A DNA stretch of 64,000 bases from Dugong dugon. Lineage: Eukaryota > Chordata > Mammalia > Sirenia > Dugongidae. Below the pieces are notes generated by a model that saw only the letters and a list, made by a program, of their open reading frames with translations, was not told where the DNA came from and did no database searches. Shown piece after piece: positions 43,131-55,743 of the stretch. Position 1 is the stretch's first letter, and every line of letters begins with the position of its first letter. The DNA is taken from assembly GCA_030035585.1 (NCBI GenBank), contig CM057461.1:173673624-173737623 (forward strand), in the 5' to 3' direction. The translations under genes were made by a program, and so were the position numbers.

Positions 43131-46100
43131 CATTTTAAACATAGTATTTAAATAACTTTTGTTAAGCAATTTGTAGTGAAAATTCGTCATGCCAGTGACC
43201 AAATAGAATAGATCTATTCTTAAAAGAAAAAACACATATATTTTTTAATTGTTGTATACTTATATATACATATTAACCATATATATTGTGTGGGATACAG
43301 TTTACTTCTTTTACAGTTTAATAAAATTCAAATTATACTGCATGTCTCACCATTAACTTTATTTTTCTCCATCATGACTTTCCATGTTATTGTCAACAGA
43401 AAGGATTTTTTTTTAATGTTAATATTTAGTTTTAAAAAAAATATTATAACATTGAATAAATGTCAGTAATTTTGAGAGACTGAAAATCTATTGCAGAGAT
43501 ATTTTTCAAGGGAATGGCTAGTGTCAGATAGAAATTTACAGTCTGAGTCTGAGAATTTCTTATATCTTTTTGCTATAAGTCTTTTCTCCTTGGACTTTCC
43601 TACCCATTTAGTAGCTTCATTAATTTGGGAGAATTCAATACGTTTTCTCTCTCAAGGAAAATAAGGCATAATTTAATTTCTGAAGGATTGAAGTAATATT
43701 ATTTTACAAAACATTGGTAGACTGGATTTTTTTTTTTTTTTTTTTTTTTTTTGCTTTGCTTTTATTTAGGTGCTTTATCTAAATGGCATCCCTATTAATT
43801 TGCTATTCTGTTGGGAGACATCAATTTTCTAGAAAGCTGAAAAATGAACAATGTTAGGATAGGATATTTAAGAAAACTACCAATATTTTAAATAACATAA
43901 GAAGAGAGAGAATGCCATTCTGAATAAGTTCCATTTTCCATCCAGTCTAGCATTCAGATCAAAGAAAGCATCAAACAATTTTGAGTTTGTCTTTCCAAAT
44001 GTCAAACTGAAAGATTCAGAGGTGTATCTTAAAACACCTATAGCTTTTCCAAGTGAGTCTTCATGACCATTCTCCAAAAATATTTTCTAAACCTATTTAC
44101 ATCCCAGTAGTTATTATTATTTTTATTGTTATTTTACCACATATTCTGGCTGGCAGCAATTTCCATGCATTTCCTTCCTTCATTGCTAAAAAAACAAGTA
44201 TCTTTATTAACAGCAGCTCCAATACATCTTCCAGAGAGATTTATATCATTGCCTAAAACAGTGAAGAGCCGACTTTTGTTTATTCATGTAATCAGTGTGT
44301 GCTTGAGAGATGGGTTTTGATTTTGTTTTTATTTGTTTTTCTTTTGCTTGTTTGTCCGTTTTTGAAAAAAAAAAATGTTGTGCCTAAAGAGTTAACATAA
44401 ACAGCCACCTGCATACCAATCAGGTCCTATTTACCCAAGATGATCTGGAAGGGTTATCCCTAAAATTTATACCTAAACTTTGGCTAATCTCTCATGCCTC
44501 TGTTCTAGATGTATAAAGACTTCACAAAGAAGAAAAAGCATCTCGTTCTACACATCAGTGAGGAGTGTTAACTGGTACTAGTAAGTTGGAGAAATTCCCA
44601 GGAGGAAGACAAATGTAATCTTCCTTGAAAACTCTCTGTTAAGGTGAGAAGAATGGACAGCAAGTAGTTTTAACATGTTTTTGTGAAAGATGACCTGTAT
44701 TCCTAGAGAATTTGTCCAAGACCATCTGGAAAATTTACCAAAACTTATGAAAACCTATTGATTACTGAATCTTTTTGTAAAGATCGATAGTGTGAGATTA
44801 AGTCTGGAATGTATCTATGCTCATATTTGAAAGTCTTTCATTAAAGGTTTAATGAATTGCGTAAATTAATCTCTAAAGTGCGTAGCACAGTGTCGGTTAT
44901 GTCATCATCATCCCTAACATTTATTGATACTAAACACAGTTGAAAGCACTCTACATATACTAACTTACCTCGTCTTTACAGAAACCTTATGATAGAAGTG
45001 CTCTTATATCTCCAGTGTGCAGAAGAGATTTTTAAAAGTAGTTGCAATTATTGTTCTATGCCTTTGGAAAAGAAAATAGATGGAGAGAGAAATAGACAGA
45101 TATTACATAGACAGTAAACGTAAGTAAACAACTATGTAAATAATCTCAAATACTAGATGTTTTTTAGTCTACTGATCTTGATACCAAAGTCTCTGACCAT
45201 AGGGAATGTTTCTACAAAGGACTGTATTCCCATGATATGCAATGTGATGTAGTGGACACCAGAAAAGAGGCCTTGCAAAGCTAGTAGCAGTGACTTTTAT
45301 GGGAGGCAATTTCTCCCTCCCCTTCCTATTATCACTTTCCATTTTAGGAAGTTTCAAAATGTATAAACTGGTAAGGCTTAGAGGACATTTGAGTTTAAAA
45401 ATGAACTTCTGTTATGACTCTCAGAAACAGTTATCACTACGATATGGTGGGATAAGATGTATATATTCTTAGAATATGATAATATCTAAATGTACTTAAT
45501 AGTAAAAGATATAGCAATGAACATGTGACACACCTTGTCAAAAAGACATGTTTCTGCACTAAAATGTATAATCATAATGAAAGCTTTAGGATGAAAATTT
45601 AAGTGAGAATAAATGGAGTAAAATTATTGATGTTTGCATTATGAGCATAGTCCACCCATCCAGATGGTGACTATAAAAAATGCTTTCATAATAGATATTG
45701 CATGATCCACTCAGGGGCAAGATGCAGTAGAGCTATCCAACTGAATACCCATGTCAAAAATATCACAAGACAAACAACATATCAGAAAAAGACTTGACTT
45801 CCTTTGCTGACAGTTTCACTTCTAGATTGAGAAAGAAATGAATGTATTTACTACTCAGAACTTAACTGATCAATAATGACATGGTTGGTAAACTGATTGT
45901 GTTCTTGGGGGAAGGTTGCTGGTGAAGCTTCTTGGAGCAGCAAAGGCGAAACTGGGAGTGCTCTTAATTTGAAAAACTCATCCTAGGGGCATGAAGAGTT
46001 TCTAATCTATGTTGGTTATTTCAGAAAGTCATAGGTCCCTCTAACCTAATGTTACATTCATTATATTCTCGGTAGTTATGTGAGAAAAAAATTGGAAGAA

Positions 46101-46256
46101 TCTTGAATAATTGTCAGCTCTTTAAGCTCAAATTATACTTGAACTGTCTGAGGCAGGTAGGTGGTTGAACATTTGATTTTAAAGAACTTTTCAACTGTAA
46201 TACTCAGTAAAAATAAGATGACAAACAGGTGGTTTCTTTCATCTCTTCCACATCAA
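43131..46256. other. unique AT-rich DNA, 3.1 kb
   Basis: It contains a T run at 43,727-43,752, which may be the tail of an unidentified element, and a diverged reverse MIR at 44,905-45,040. No gene signature in any frame. Confidence 0.45.
44905..45040 (-). mobile_element. MIR SINE fragment
   Basis: The phrases catccctaacatttattgat, gcactctacatatactaact and gaaaccttatgatagaagtg fit reverse-orientation MIR. Diverged. Confidence 0.6.
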
Positions 46257-46390
46257 ATCCAAAACCAAATCCATTGCTATAGAGTCAATTTTGACTCAGA
46301 ACGACGCTATAGAACAAAGTAGAACTGCCTATAGGGTTTCCAAGGCTGTAATTTTTACAGGAGCAGACTACTACACCCTTTCTCCTATCT
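46257..46390 (-). mobile_element. AfroSINE, 5'-truncated
   Basis: Tail complement aaaaccaaatccattgctat, then gggtttccaaggctgtaatt, with a partial central block. The tRNA-like head is missing. Confidence 0.82.
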
Positions 46391-47509
46391 CCCATATCTA
46401 GCAACTAACAAATCACCAAGCATTCCTTAAGTGCCTATTTTATGCTAAAAAATTGGTGTACTGAAAACATTTATTTGATTATTCTCCACCTTTCTTTTTT
46501 CCAATTGAGTAATAGTTTTTAACTTTTCCTCATTTGAATAACTTAAACATATACAAAGAAATATTGTACTCTAGATGTATATTTTCTTCCAACCTCAAAT
46601 TTTGCATTTAGCCATAGGTAATTTTGCCTTTAAATGCCTTTTAGATGGTGCAATTTGTGCTTAATGCCTTAGCTTTAGCTTTCCTCTTCAGTCACACAGC
46701 GGGAGTGGAACACGAAGACTCCATGGAGCACGTCTCTCTGGGTGAACGTTTAAAAAAAAAATCACAACTAGTAGGCAAAAAGCCATTTCCTCTAGTCAGG
46801 CTGTGGTTATCTTGATCTAGCATGACAAATTGGTGCTCCCAGAGTGGCTGCAAAGTAATCAGACTGTGACAAATGGTTTACTTATAGCAATTTGTTTCCA
46901 TTTTACTGAAAATTTCCACAGTCTTAAAAAAAAAAAAAGATTTTTAATGGTATTTGAACATTGTTGAAAGGGAACTGTTCCAAATGGACAAAGCTGGAAT
47001 CCAGAATCATTGTGATCTACCAAGAGGTGTGGCCAGAAATGTGGCTTCCTCGATCATGTACTGCTAGAAGGAAGTCACGTCTCAGTTTCCTGGTGGCAGC
47101 ACTGAGTGGCACCGAGGCGTAGCTTATCAGCACCACTCATAAAAACCTACCTAGTAGATACTTTTAAGACTGTTCTCCTTCTGGACTAGAGGGCCAACGG
47201 TCATTTAGTTTGGCATAATTTACCTTCTTTAAGGGTCTGTCACAAGTCTGGCAAGATTCACTATTGCTACAATAAAAGAACATCCATTCGGGCTTGGATT
47301 TGCTATAACCTCGCGCTCTCCTTCTAGAGTGGTTTTCCTATACCTCCTCCTCCTTTTGCTGATCTTTCAGCAAGTTCTACTTTTCCTCCTTGGTTGGACC
47401 CTCCAATCTGATTCAATCTGAATCTGGTTTGTCCTAGCCACTGACTGCTCTGCTTCCTGGATAGATAGATAGAAAGAGACACAGACACATAAATAGATCA
47501 TAGATTGAT
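46391..47509. other. unique DNA
   Basis: No recognised repeat apart from an A run (46,926-46,937) and a short (TAGA)n at 47,460-47,472. No coding signal. Confidence 0.45.
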
Positions 47510-47705
47510 AGCTACCACTGAGTAGACTCAGACTCATGGGGACCTTTTCTACAGTAGAAAGGAATGTTGCCCAGTTCTGCGTTATCCTCAAGATCACCAG
47601 CATGTTCAAGTCCATTGTTGTGCTGTTGTGCCAATCCATCTCACCGAGGTTCTTGCTTGCTCTCTCTGGCTCTCTGCTTCACCAAACGTGATGTCTTCCT
47701 CCAGC
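47510..47705 (-). mobile_element. old RTE 3' end fragment
   Basis: The order gagtagactcagactcatgg, gttgcccagttctgcgttat, gttgtgctgttgtgccaatc and accaaacgtgatgtcttcct follows the RTE 3' end but is clearly more diverged than the other copies. It suggests an earlier wave of the same lineage. Confidence 0.7.
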
Positions 47706-47929
47706 TAATGAGGTTTTCAAAGCAAGCAAGCTGAACAATATTCCGTTGTGATCCGTAAGATTTTCACTGACTATTTTTCAGAAGTATCTCACTAAGTCTT
47801 TCTTTCGAGTCTGCCTTAGTTTGGAAGCTCTGCTGAAACCTGTTGATTATGAGTGACCCTGCTCTAATTTGAAATACCAGCGGCATAGCCTTCAGCATCA
47901 CAGCAGTGATACAACAAACTGACAAACCA

Positions 47930-48345
47930 GTTGTTCCTATCCACTGCCTTCAAGTTGATTTCAAATCGTGGTGACCCCATGTGTTACAGAGTAGAACTGT
48001 TCCATAGGGTTTTATTGGCTGTAGTGGTGCAAATGGTTAAAGCTCTCAACTACTAGCTGAAAGGCCGGCAACTCAAAACCACCCAGAGGTGCCTCAGAAG
48101 ACAGGCCTGGCGATCGGCTTCCAAAAGGTCACAGCCTTGAAAACTCTATGGAGCACAGTTCTCTGACACACATGCAGTCACTATGTGTCAGAATAAACGT
48201 GAAGGCAGCTAACAACAACAACAATCTTAACAGAAGCAGATGGCCAGCCTTTCTTCCACAACGCCACTGGGTGGGTTCCAACCACCAACCTTTAGGTTAC
48301 AAGTCGAGCGCAAACAGTTCACGCCACCTCGGGACCTCTTTGTTG
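47930..48345 (-). mobile_element. AfroSINE interrupted by a second AfroSINE
   Basis: The minus-strand host copy runs 47,930-48,024 (gtggtgaccccatgtgttac) and resumes at 48,223-48,345 (agcagatggccagcctttct to the head). The gap is filled by a plus-strand copy. Confidence 0.8.
48025..48222 (+). mobile_element. AfroSINE, long form, nested in another AfroSINE
   Basis: Head agtggtgcaaatggttaaag, gaaggccggcaactcaaaac, then the gcctggcgatcggcttcc variant block, ending in the RTE-type tail ggcagctaacaacaacaac. Confidence 0.83.
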
Positions 48346-49689
48346 CTTCTATTCTTATCTTAATATGTACCAAACAAGAAAAGTTCCTGAACAAGAAATA
48401 GTGATTTCTATTTTTTATCATATATCGTCTTATGTCTAGTTATGATATTTACATAGTAATTTCCATGTGTCAGTGCCCCGTTTTCTAATAGTTATTTTAA
48501 ATTCTTTGCAATATCATAGGATTTCAATTAGCTAAAAATTTAATTCGTCACAACTATTGATCTTATTCTCATTTTCTGTTTCATTTTGGAGTCTTTTCTT
48601 CTTCTCAACCTATTCTGTTTCCTTCTTAATGATCAGATTACTTCTTAGGTATAATACATGTGACTCCTCTTGTGCTCTATGCTTTGAATTCTAAGAAAAG
48701 TCTTTGAGATACACACAATATTTTGTTTTGTCAACAGAAGAAAGAAAATGTGGTATTTTGTTTTTATTTAAATAACAAATATTTTATGTATGTCACTTTC
48801 TTTTAAATGAGGAAAAAATCAGATACAAATATTTCACAGACATGGTTGAAAACAACCCATGGTCTATTTAGTCACAATCCCTTTGCTCAAATATCCTTGC
48901 TGATTTGATTGTATTTCATTTTTCCTCATGTGATTTAAAAATAGTCTTTTCTAGTTAAATTAATAAATATATTTTCATTATTCTAAGAAAAGTAAGGTAA
49001 ATAATTAAAGATGTAAATTGATGGCAATATTTAAACAATGTGGAAAATATGATTTTCTTAATCTACCAGGACTTTAATAATTCCAAAATAGTCTCCAAGG
49101 ATTTGTTCATTCTTAATTTTTATGTTAGTATCCAATATGGGATTTACGTTTATCAGGAGGGTACGTATCTGAAATTTGATTTTATTTTCATCTAGAACTT
49201 TTAATAAAATGGTCTTTGTGCTATATTAATGCTTGGATTTTTTTAGTCATTCTCTAATTATTCAAAATTTGAAAAGATCTGTTCTAGTTTAAAGTCATTG
49301 CATTTTCTACTGATTTAAGTTAATTCTTGGTTTTATGAAAAAATCATGTTGGGGAAAGAAAAATCTGTATATACTGCGTTGTCCTTCCATTGTTTAGGGG
49401 AAGTTTGATCAGAAGGGATGCTAGTAGAAGAGGCTGGAAGGCAAGAATTGTATCTTTGCCTCCAAGTATTAACACGACATCAGGTTGTATTATCAAAATG
49501 GGTAAAATCATATAACACATTGCACTTTTTTCCCCAGAAAACTGCATACTGGGCATGACTAACACAGTGTGAGCACTTTATGCAGGATGAAGAGAATTTC
49601 CTAGGCTTCCCTCCTTTCAGTACAGACTGAATGGACATTTGTAAGTCCCTCAGCCCTCTGCAGTGATCCTGTAGGCCTTCTAGTCATCT
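48346..49689. other. unique AT-rich DNA
   Basis: No repeat or coding signature. A 73-codon minus-strand frame at 49,344-49,565 has no recognisable family. Confidence 0.45.
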
Positions 49690-49893
49690 TGTTGTTGTTG
49701 TGGATGTTAGGTGCCACTGAGTTCATTTTTAACCCATAGTGACCTGATACGACAGAGTAGAACAGCCCTGTACGGTTTCCTTGGCTGTAATCTTTATGAA
49801 AGCAGATCGCCAGGTCTTTCTTCCACAGAGCGACTGGTGGGTTCAAACCACCAACTTTTCAGTTAGCAGTTGAAAGCTAAACCATTGCACCAC
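49690..49893 (-). mobile_element. AfroSINE, long form with RTE-type tail
   Basis: It starts at a ttgttgttgttgtgg tail, then ggtgccactgagttc, cagatcgccaggtctttctt, and the head complement ccattgcaccacc. Confidence 0.88.
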
Positions 49894-50392
49894 CTTATAT
49901 CACCATGGTTTCATTAAGAGGTGGCTATTGATGTGGGGATCTGATTACATATACTCCTCCACATTGCTAGGAGAATATTGAACTCAAAGGTTGTCTCCCA
50001 CTCTCCAGCAACATACTCCAAATGATAGACTGATTAGCAATAATGAGCCCCAAATTCAACTATAGTGAGAGCCTCCAGGGATCCACATATACTCTTCCTA
50101 AACACTTCGAGTTCTGTTGAAGGGCTTTTTCTCTAAGCTAGATCATATATCTCTTTAGGAATACTTTTGAACTAAAGTGTAGCTACAGATCCTTCCAGAG
50201 GATCCAGAGAGAGTTCTCTTGAAAAATAACTTCCTAGTACCAGTCTATTTGTATACTCAGAAAAGACTGCTGCCTACTATCCTTATGAGAACAGTAACCT
50301 TAACAGCGATTGTTTTAACTGTGCCTCTCTTCCCTCTCATGGTTAGCCACCAACTCAAATGAAAGCCCTTTGGTCAATTATCCTTTCACTTG
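49894..50392. other. unique DNA
   Basis: Nothing recognised. Confidence 0.45.
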
Positions 50393-50602
50393 TTATTGTT
50401 GTTAGTTGCTGTCAAGTCAATTGAGACTCGTGGCAACCCCATGTGTGCAGAGTAGAATTGCACTCCATAGGGTTTTCAAGGTTGTCACCTTTCAGAAGCA
50501 GATGACCTGGTCTTACTTCCCAGGCACCTCTGGGTGGGTTTGGATTGCCAGTTTTTCAACTGGTAGTCCAGTGCTTAACCATTTGCACCACCCAGGGACT
50601 TC
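50393..50602 (-). mobile_element. AfroSINE variant with RTE-type tail
   Basis: The copy has ttattgttgttagttgctgt at its tail side. It shares the variant block ttcagaagcagatgacctgg and ggcacctctgggtgggttt with the copies at 62.4 and 63.3 kb, so these form a subgroup. Confidence 0.88.
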
Positions 50603-51059
50603 CCCCTTTCACTTAGTATCGCACTATATAATCACCCTCCTCAGTGCAGTTCTTCCTTTCATAGCTGACCTTTGCCGTTTCCATACTGGCCTTTGTAATC
50701 CCTGTGATTTTACCACACTGCTCTGAATCCTTAACCTCTGCACATTAAAATCCTGCTACATCTTTGTTTATTTGAAACCAGGATCTTCCCTGAAAATATC
50801 TCTTACGTTATGTCTGTGTTGAGTGTAAGTTTTAGATTCTTCCATGTTCAAATGACACAGGGGCCTATAGACAATATTGGTGCTTTCCTAGCTCATAAAT
50901 GTTTTTTTCACCCTACTGCAAAACCACTCTTTAAGGTCATGATAATAGGCTATGCCATATGAGAGGAGGTAGTCCTTCAGATGGCCCACGGGGCTATAAT
51001 TTCTCCCCATTCCTTCACCCCTGCTAGCAACATTGGGCTTCAGGACAAAACTGTTGCAT
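50603..51059. other. unique DNA
   Basis: Nothing recognised; it may include the 5' part of the LTR that follows. Confidence 0.4.
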
Positions 51060-51530
51060 CTCATGCCCTGAAGCCTAATGGTTTATCTAAATAAGCAGTA
51101 GGGCTAAAGAGATACATTTCCTGGCTGACAGACAATTCTGGGCTGGTGCTCCGATATCTGACTACCCACCTCTTTGGGGCTTCAGGGGGGACAATTTGCA
51201 CTGCACTCTGTACAGCGAAATATACAACCCCTGGAATATAAAACCAGCTGAGGGGAGACCCTTGGGGGTCCTTCGTCCATGCTCTGAAGAGAGGAGGCAC
51301 CTGTAGAAGTTTTCTGTCCCACCCGGATAGCTTTTCAGCCAGGGAGGAGTGCTCTTGATGGAACTTTTTCTATTGTACACTGTCTGTTGTCTGTGAGTAA
51401 TTAAAACAGCTTTCTCTACTGTCAACACTGTGTATGTGTCTCATGTGTACAACTTGATCAGGATAAATGGACATAACACCCATGGGGTGGTAGGTATTCT
51501 CATCCGAGTACTCTGGTGGGTACTTGGGAT
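51060..51530 (+). mobile_element. possible solo LTR of a retroviral-type element
   Basis: The region has an LTR-like layout: a TATA-like box (ggaatataaaacc, about 51,233-51,245), an R-like segment, a polyadenylation signal ATTAAA (about 51,400) in gagtaattaaaacagctttc, and downstream GT-rich sequence (ctgtgtatgtgtctcatgtg). No partner LTR or coding region is seen. The precise ends are unclear. Confidence 0.4.
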
Positions 51531-51797
51531 CTGCAGCCATTTAAGACAATCTATGTGTGCAACACAGTTTATTTATTTAAAGAGCATGTATCAATGTCAC
51601 TCTGAAAAAAGATACTGGTGCACTTCTTCAGCAAGTACCAGTATACACACACAAAACATGCTTCTAAAAAAGAAAAAAAATTTAATTTCTATGTTGGATA
51701 CCTGAAAAGAAAGGTTCTAGCTTTTAAATCATAAACTCTGATGCTCTGATTCCTTTTGAAAATGTCCCTGAGGGGTAGAAACTTTATACTTTGGGGC

Positions 51798-52262
51798 TAT
51801 TATAGTTTGAATTGTGTCCCCAAAAAAAGATACTTTGAAGTCCTATCTTCTAGTAGCTGTGAATGTGACCTTGTTCGGAAATAGGGTTTTAGAAGATGCT
51901 ATCAGTTAACATGAGGTAATACTGGAGTAGGGTTGGTCCTAATCCAATCTGAGTGATGTCCTTATGCGAAACGAGAAGGGGCACAGAGACAGACACAGAG
52001 GGAATATGGCTTGTAAAGACGAAGGCAGAGATTTGGAGTCATGTATCTGCAAGCCAAGGAATGCCAGGGCTTGTTGGCCATTACCAGAAACTAGGAAAGA
52101 GTCATGAAACAGATTCTCTCTCAGAGCCCTCAGAAGGAATCGACATGGCTGACACCCTGATTTTTGGACTACTAGCTTCCAGAACTGTGAGGCCGTACAT
52201 TTCTTTTCTGTGAGCCACACAATCTGTGGTACTTTGTTATGAGAGCCCTAGGAATCTACTAC
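51798..52262 (+). mobile_element. solo MaLR LTR (MLT1-type)
   Basis: Almost full length: ttatagtttgaattgtgtccc, gaatgtgaccttgttcggaa, ctaatccaatctgagtgatg, tccttatgcgaaa, aagccaaggaatgccagg, agagccctcagaaggaatc, ttccagaactgtgag and the end gtggtactttgttatgagag followed by ccctaggaatctactaca. Non-coding. Confidence 0.85.
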
Positions 52263-55200
52263 AGAGCTAAGATGCAGCAGTTCATTTTAAGAGCTAATTT
52301 AAGGAATTATTACGGTCATCTTTTGCCTCTAACTTCTAGAAATGGTGACTATCATTAGCATTTAATGGTATTTTTTGATTATCCAAAATTAACAGATTTG
52401 TGTAGTTTCAGTCTTTGTAGTCCTATTGAGAAAGTAAATGTATTTACAGTTTATAGGACTGAAATTTCAAATTGTTACTGTTGTTTTTGACTCTTCTCAC
52501 TGACTCTTGGTTGGTCTTTGAACAAATCGGCTGAAGACTTCCTTTTTACTCACATTCTTCCCAAGATGCTCTGGGAAATTGTAGACTACCTGGAAACTCC
52601 CCTCTGTCAGTAATAATTAAGAGTGATACTCATGACTAACCTATATTTAATAACGAAAGAGAAACGCCTGATTAAGTGTTGGGTTTTAGGCCACAGACAC
52701 AAAGAATACTGTTTATTAAGACTTGGCACACATTTGCACCAGACCCGTGCTACCTTTGGTGTGTGTAGTGAATGCTGGTATTTGCACTATTATTCAACAA
52801 GGTTAAATATAAGTAAATTAAAAAACACATAAATAAATAAATATGTATGTATGCATGTGTAAGTATGTATGTGTGTATATATATATATATAAGTATTTTA
52901 AATTTATTTATGTATAGTTGTTGGGTTTTGTTCATTTTTTTATACATATAAGAGTAGAAACGATAATGACGATCCTGTGTACCACTTATATAATTGACAA
53001 AATTTGGCACCTCGTTTATTCCATTCCTCAAATCTAAAGTGACCAATAATCCTAGATTTGCATTTTGTTTTTGTCTTTGTAGGGGCAGATATCTCAAAAG
53101 TCTCTGATGTAACTACACAAAACAAAAGACATAAACAATCCAAAAACAACAGAAACAGTGGTAGGGTGTGAATTACCTTTTAAAATGTGATATTTAGGCT
53201 TAACTAATGAGGATATTTTATGACTAATTACTATTCAGCCACATGTTACACCTGACAATTCAAAAGTAAGTACTAGAGTTTAGCAGATTGTAATCACTTG
53301 GGTCAGCAGATGTCTTCCCTAGGAAAAGAGAACCCTCTTACCCATGTCTGTCGTGTGGGTCATAATTTGATAAAAACAAAAAAGACAAGATAAAAAGCTT
53401 ATCCTGATTGCCCCATGTAACGTGTTCTCTCTTCTTGGGGAGTTGAGTACCTAAGCTGTAATCTGTCTTTGGCAGACACCAATATGTGGTACATTTCATA
53501 CGTTTTGATAGAAACCAATATGTGATATATTTCAAAGCTCCCCAACACTCTATCATGCGTGGTTTTATGTCCCAAATAGTGTGTAAGTCTCTTTGAGAAA
53601 ACTTATTTTCCCTATAATTTCTAGGAATTCAGCTCTAGGGCCTTCATGATTGCCTTTTGCCCCCACAAGCCCTATTTTAGATGATAGGGGGCAAAGAGAT
53701 TGCTCATTAACACCTCGGGCCCTTTTTTATTTTGCTGTTCTGATATTCAGAGGTGAAAATTTAAGATATGAATATGGAAAAGATGAAGTATTTTTTCCTT
53801 GTGCTTGGAAGAATTTCAAATAATGTTTTATTAATATGACTCTGAAAAAAAATCACGTTTTCCAAAGGCCAGCATATTTTAAGTGGGAGTTCAAAGTTCA
53901 GGAAAATTCAATGAATTCTTAGCATACATGTATAAACCCTAGAGTTGTGGGGGATACAAAAGGTATTAGTTCTGATCAGGGAAGGAAAAGCTGTATTGGT
54001 TCTTTAAAATACAATCATATTTTAAAAGACGAAAGAAAAGTGATGTTTTAGGGGGAAATAAGCAATTGTTTGGAACAGATCAACAGAAGTGGAATGCTAC
54101 ACACAGACCCACTTTGGATGATTTTTTTTCCTATGAATTTTGCTTGATAAATGTCATTATACAGGTCAATGTTACAAATACTATTGATTATAGTGTTTTC
54201 TTTCCTTATAGCTATCAATCTACAAATGGACTTTTTTTAATCACAGGGGTTCCAAAATGCAAAGTAAACTATGTATTTTGGGGAGAGCCAATAAATAACT
54301 TCTGCAGTCAAGATTTTGTTGAACGACAGGGTTCAGGTTGCATTGTTAGTCACCGTAAGGGTGAAAACTAGAAGTCAGTAAACATTAATGATGCTAGACC
54401 AAAATTAATAAAGATAAGGGGGTAGGGATGGCGAGGAGTGGGGAAGAGCACTCTAATGAAGGCAGGAGGAAAACAGTCTGACAGGCTTAAAATTTAATAA
54501 GCGTACTCTTTTAGCAAGAAACGTTATAGAATTATTAACTGTTACAGACAGGGTGATCTTTAAATATTCACCAGAAAGCAGGTCTTCAGTTTAGAACTTG
54601 TCAGAATGACGGATACTCTGCTTTTCAGAGGCTGTTCAGTAAATTTATGCAACATGCTGTGACAGGAAAAAAAAAAAAAGATCAACCTCAGTCTCTTATA
54701 ATAAAATAGGTGAGTAATCGAGCAAGTAAATGGTTTCTTATTCTAGTTGAGTTGAACCAACCTCAGTGAGTGCCAGTGCACATAGTGGAGTCTGAACATC
54801 AAGGCATTAATAGCCTTGTTTAAAACTCATATACACTAAAGTTTGGGTCAAGATTAGAAAATAACTCTGATTCACCTCCTCGCCAACATAGTATTTTCTT
54901 ATTAAAAAAGAAATGGAAGTAAAAGGGAAGAAGAAAATTTATGAAAATCACAAATATAGTGACACTCAGGGCTTTCGTATCAATCCTCACCATCTGATTC
55001 TTAAACGTACAGTCGTTTTGGGAGGGATGGAAAAATGTAGAAACCTTTGGCATTTAAACTTTAAAAAAAGCCTATAAAAATACTAGTTTAAGTCTAAAAT
55101 TCTAGTCATAGTCAATTGACAATGTATAGAAAAAACAAAGTGTTTTCCTCAATGGTTTCTGATTTCTTTTGAATGATCTCTAGTTACCTGGCAAATTGGC

Positions 55201-55392
55201 AGATATGTTACTGTCTTCCACACCTGTTCTTAAAGAAACTGTGCTTTAGATGATAAAAAGCAGATGTCTATAAAAGAGGTAATTTTCCTAATGTTACAGA
55301 GTTAGAGTGTTTGTGTATGGAATTAGGAGTCCCTGCCTCTGTGGGAAGAAGTACACCATGCACAGAGAGGAGAGAAGCTCTTTTGAGATTTC
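52263..55392. other. unique AT-rich DNA, 3.1 kb
   Basis: No recognised repeat except the microsatellite at 52,829-52,893. A 101-codon plus-strand frame (54,066-54,371) and a 115-codon minus-strand frame (52,750-53,097) are Asn/Phe/Ile/Tyr-rich and look like chance openings. Confidence 0.45.
52829..52893. repeat. compound (AAAT)/(TATG)/(TA) microsatellite
   Basis: Runs of aaat, then tatg units, then a (TA) block. Confidence 0.9.
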
Positions 55393-55406
55393 TTAAGTCT
55401 CAAATG

Positions 55407-55569
55407 AGGCTTTGGTGGTGCAATGGTTAAAAAGCTCAGCTGTTAACCAAAAGATCCACAGTTCAAATCCACCAGCCACTCTTTGGAAACCCTATGGGGC
55501 AGTTCTACTCCATCCTACAAGGTCTCTGTGAGTAGAAATTGACTCAAAGGCAATGGGTTTGGTTTTGGT
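55407..55569 (+). mobile_element. AfroSINE, short form with TSD
   Basis: Head aggctttggtggtgcaatgg, then caccagccactctttggaaa, tail gcaatgggtttggttttgg. The flanks ttaagtctcaaatg (55,393-55,406) and ttaagtctgaaatg (55,570-55,583) differ by one base. Confidence 0.93.
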
Positions 55570-55674
55570 TTAAGTCTGAAATGCTTTTGTTTAATCATCT
55601 CAGTCGAGACCTTTTCTAGACCCTCAGAGTTCTATGAGATTTAATAGTTCAAAATGATCTGGGCAATATGTAAA

Positions 55675-55710
55675 TTCTATCTATCTGTCTATCTATCACA
55701 CGCACACACA

Positions 55711-55741
<31 letters not shown>
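55675..55741. repeat. (CTAT)n followed by (CA)n microsatellite
   Basis: About six CTAT-type units, then a CA run that ends where the RTE tail begins at 55,743. The CA repeat may have grown from the RTE tail. Confidence 0.95.

Positions 55742-55742
<1 letters not shown>

Positions 55743-55743
<1 letters not shown>

Noticed and set aside
54066-54371. 101-codon ORF with several Asn-x-Thr sites and cysteines
   Set aside because: No signal peptide, no splice context and AT-driven composition; I found nothing beyond chance to support it.
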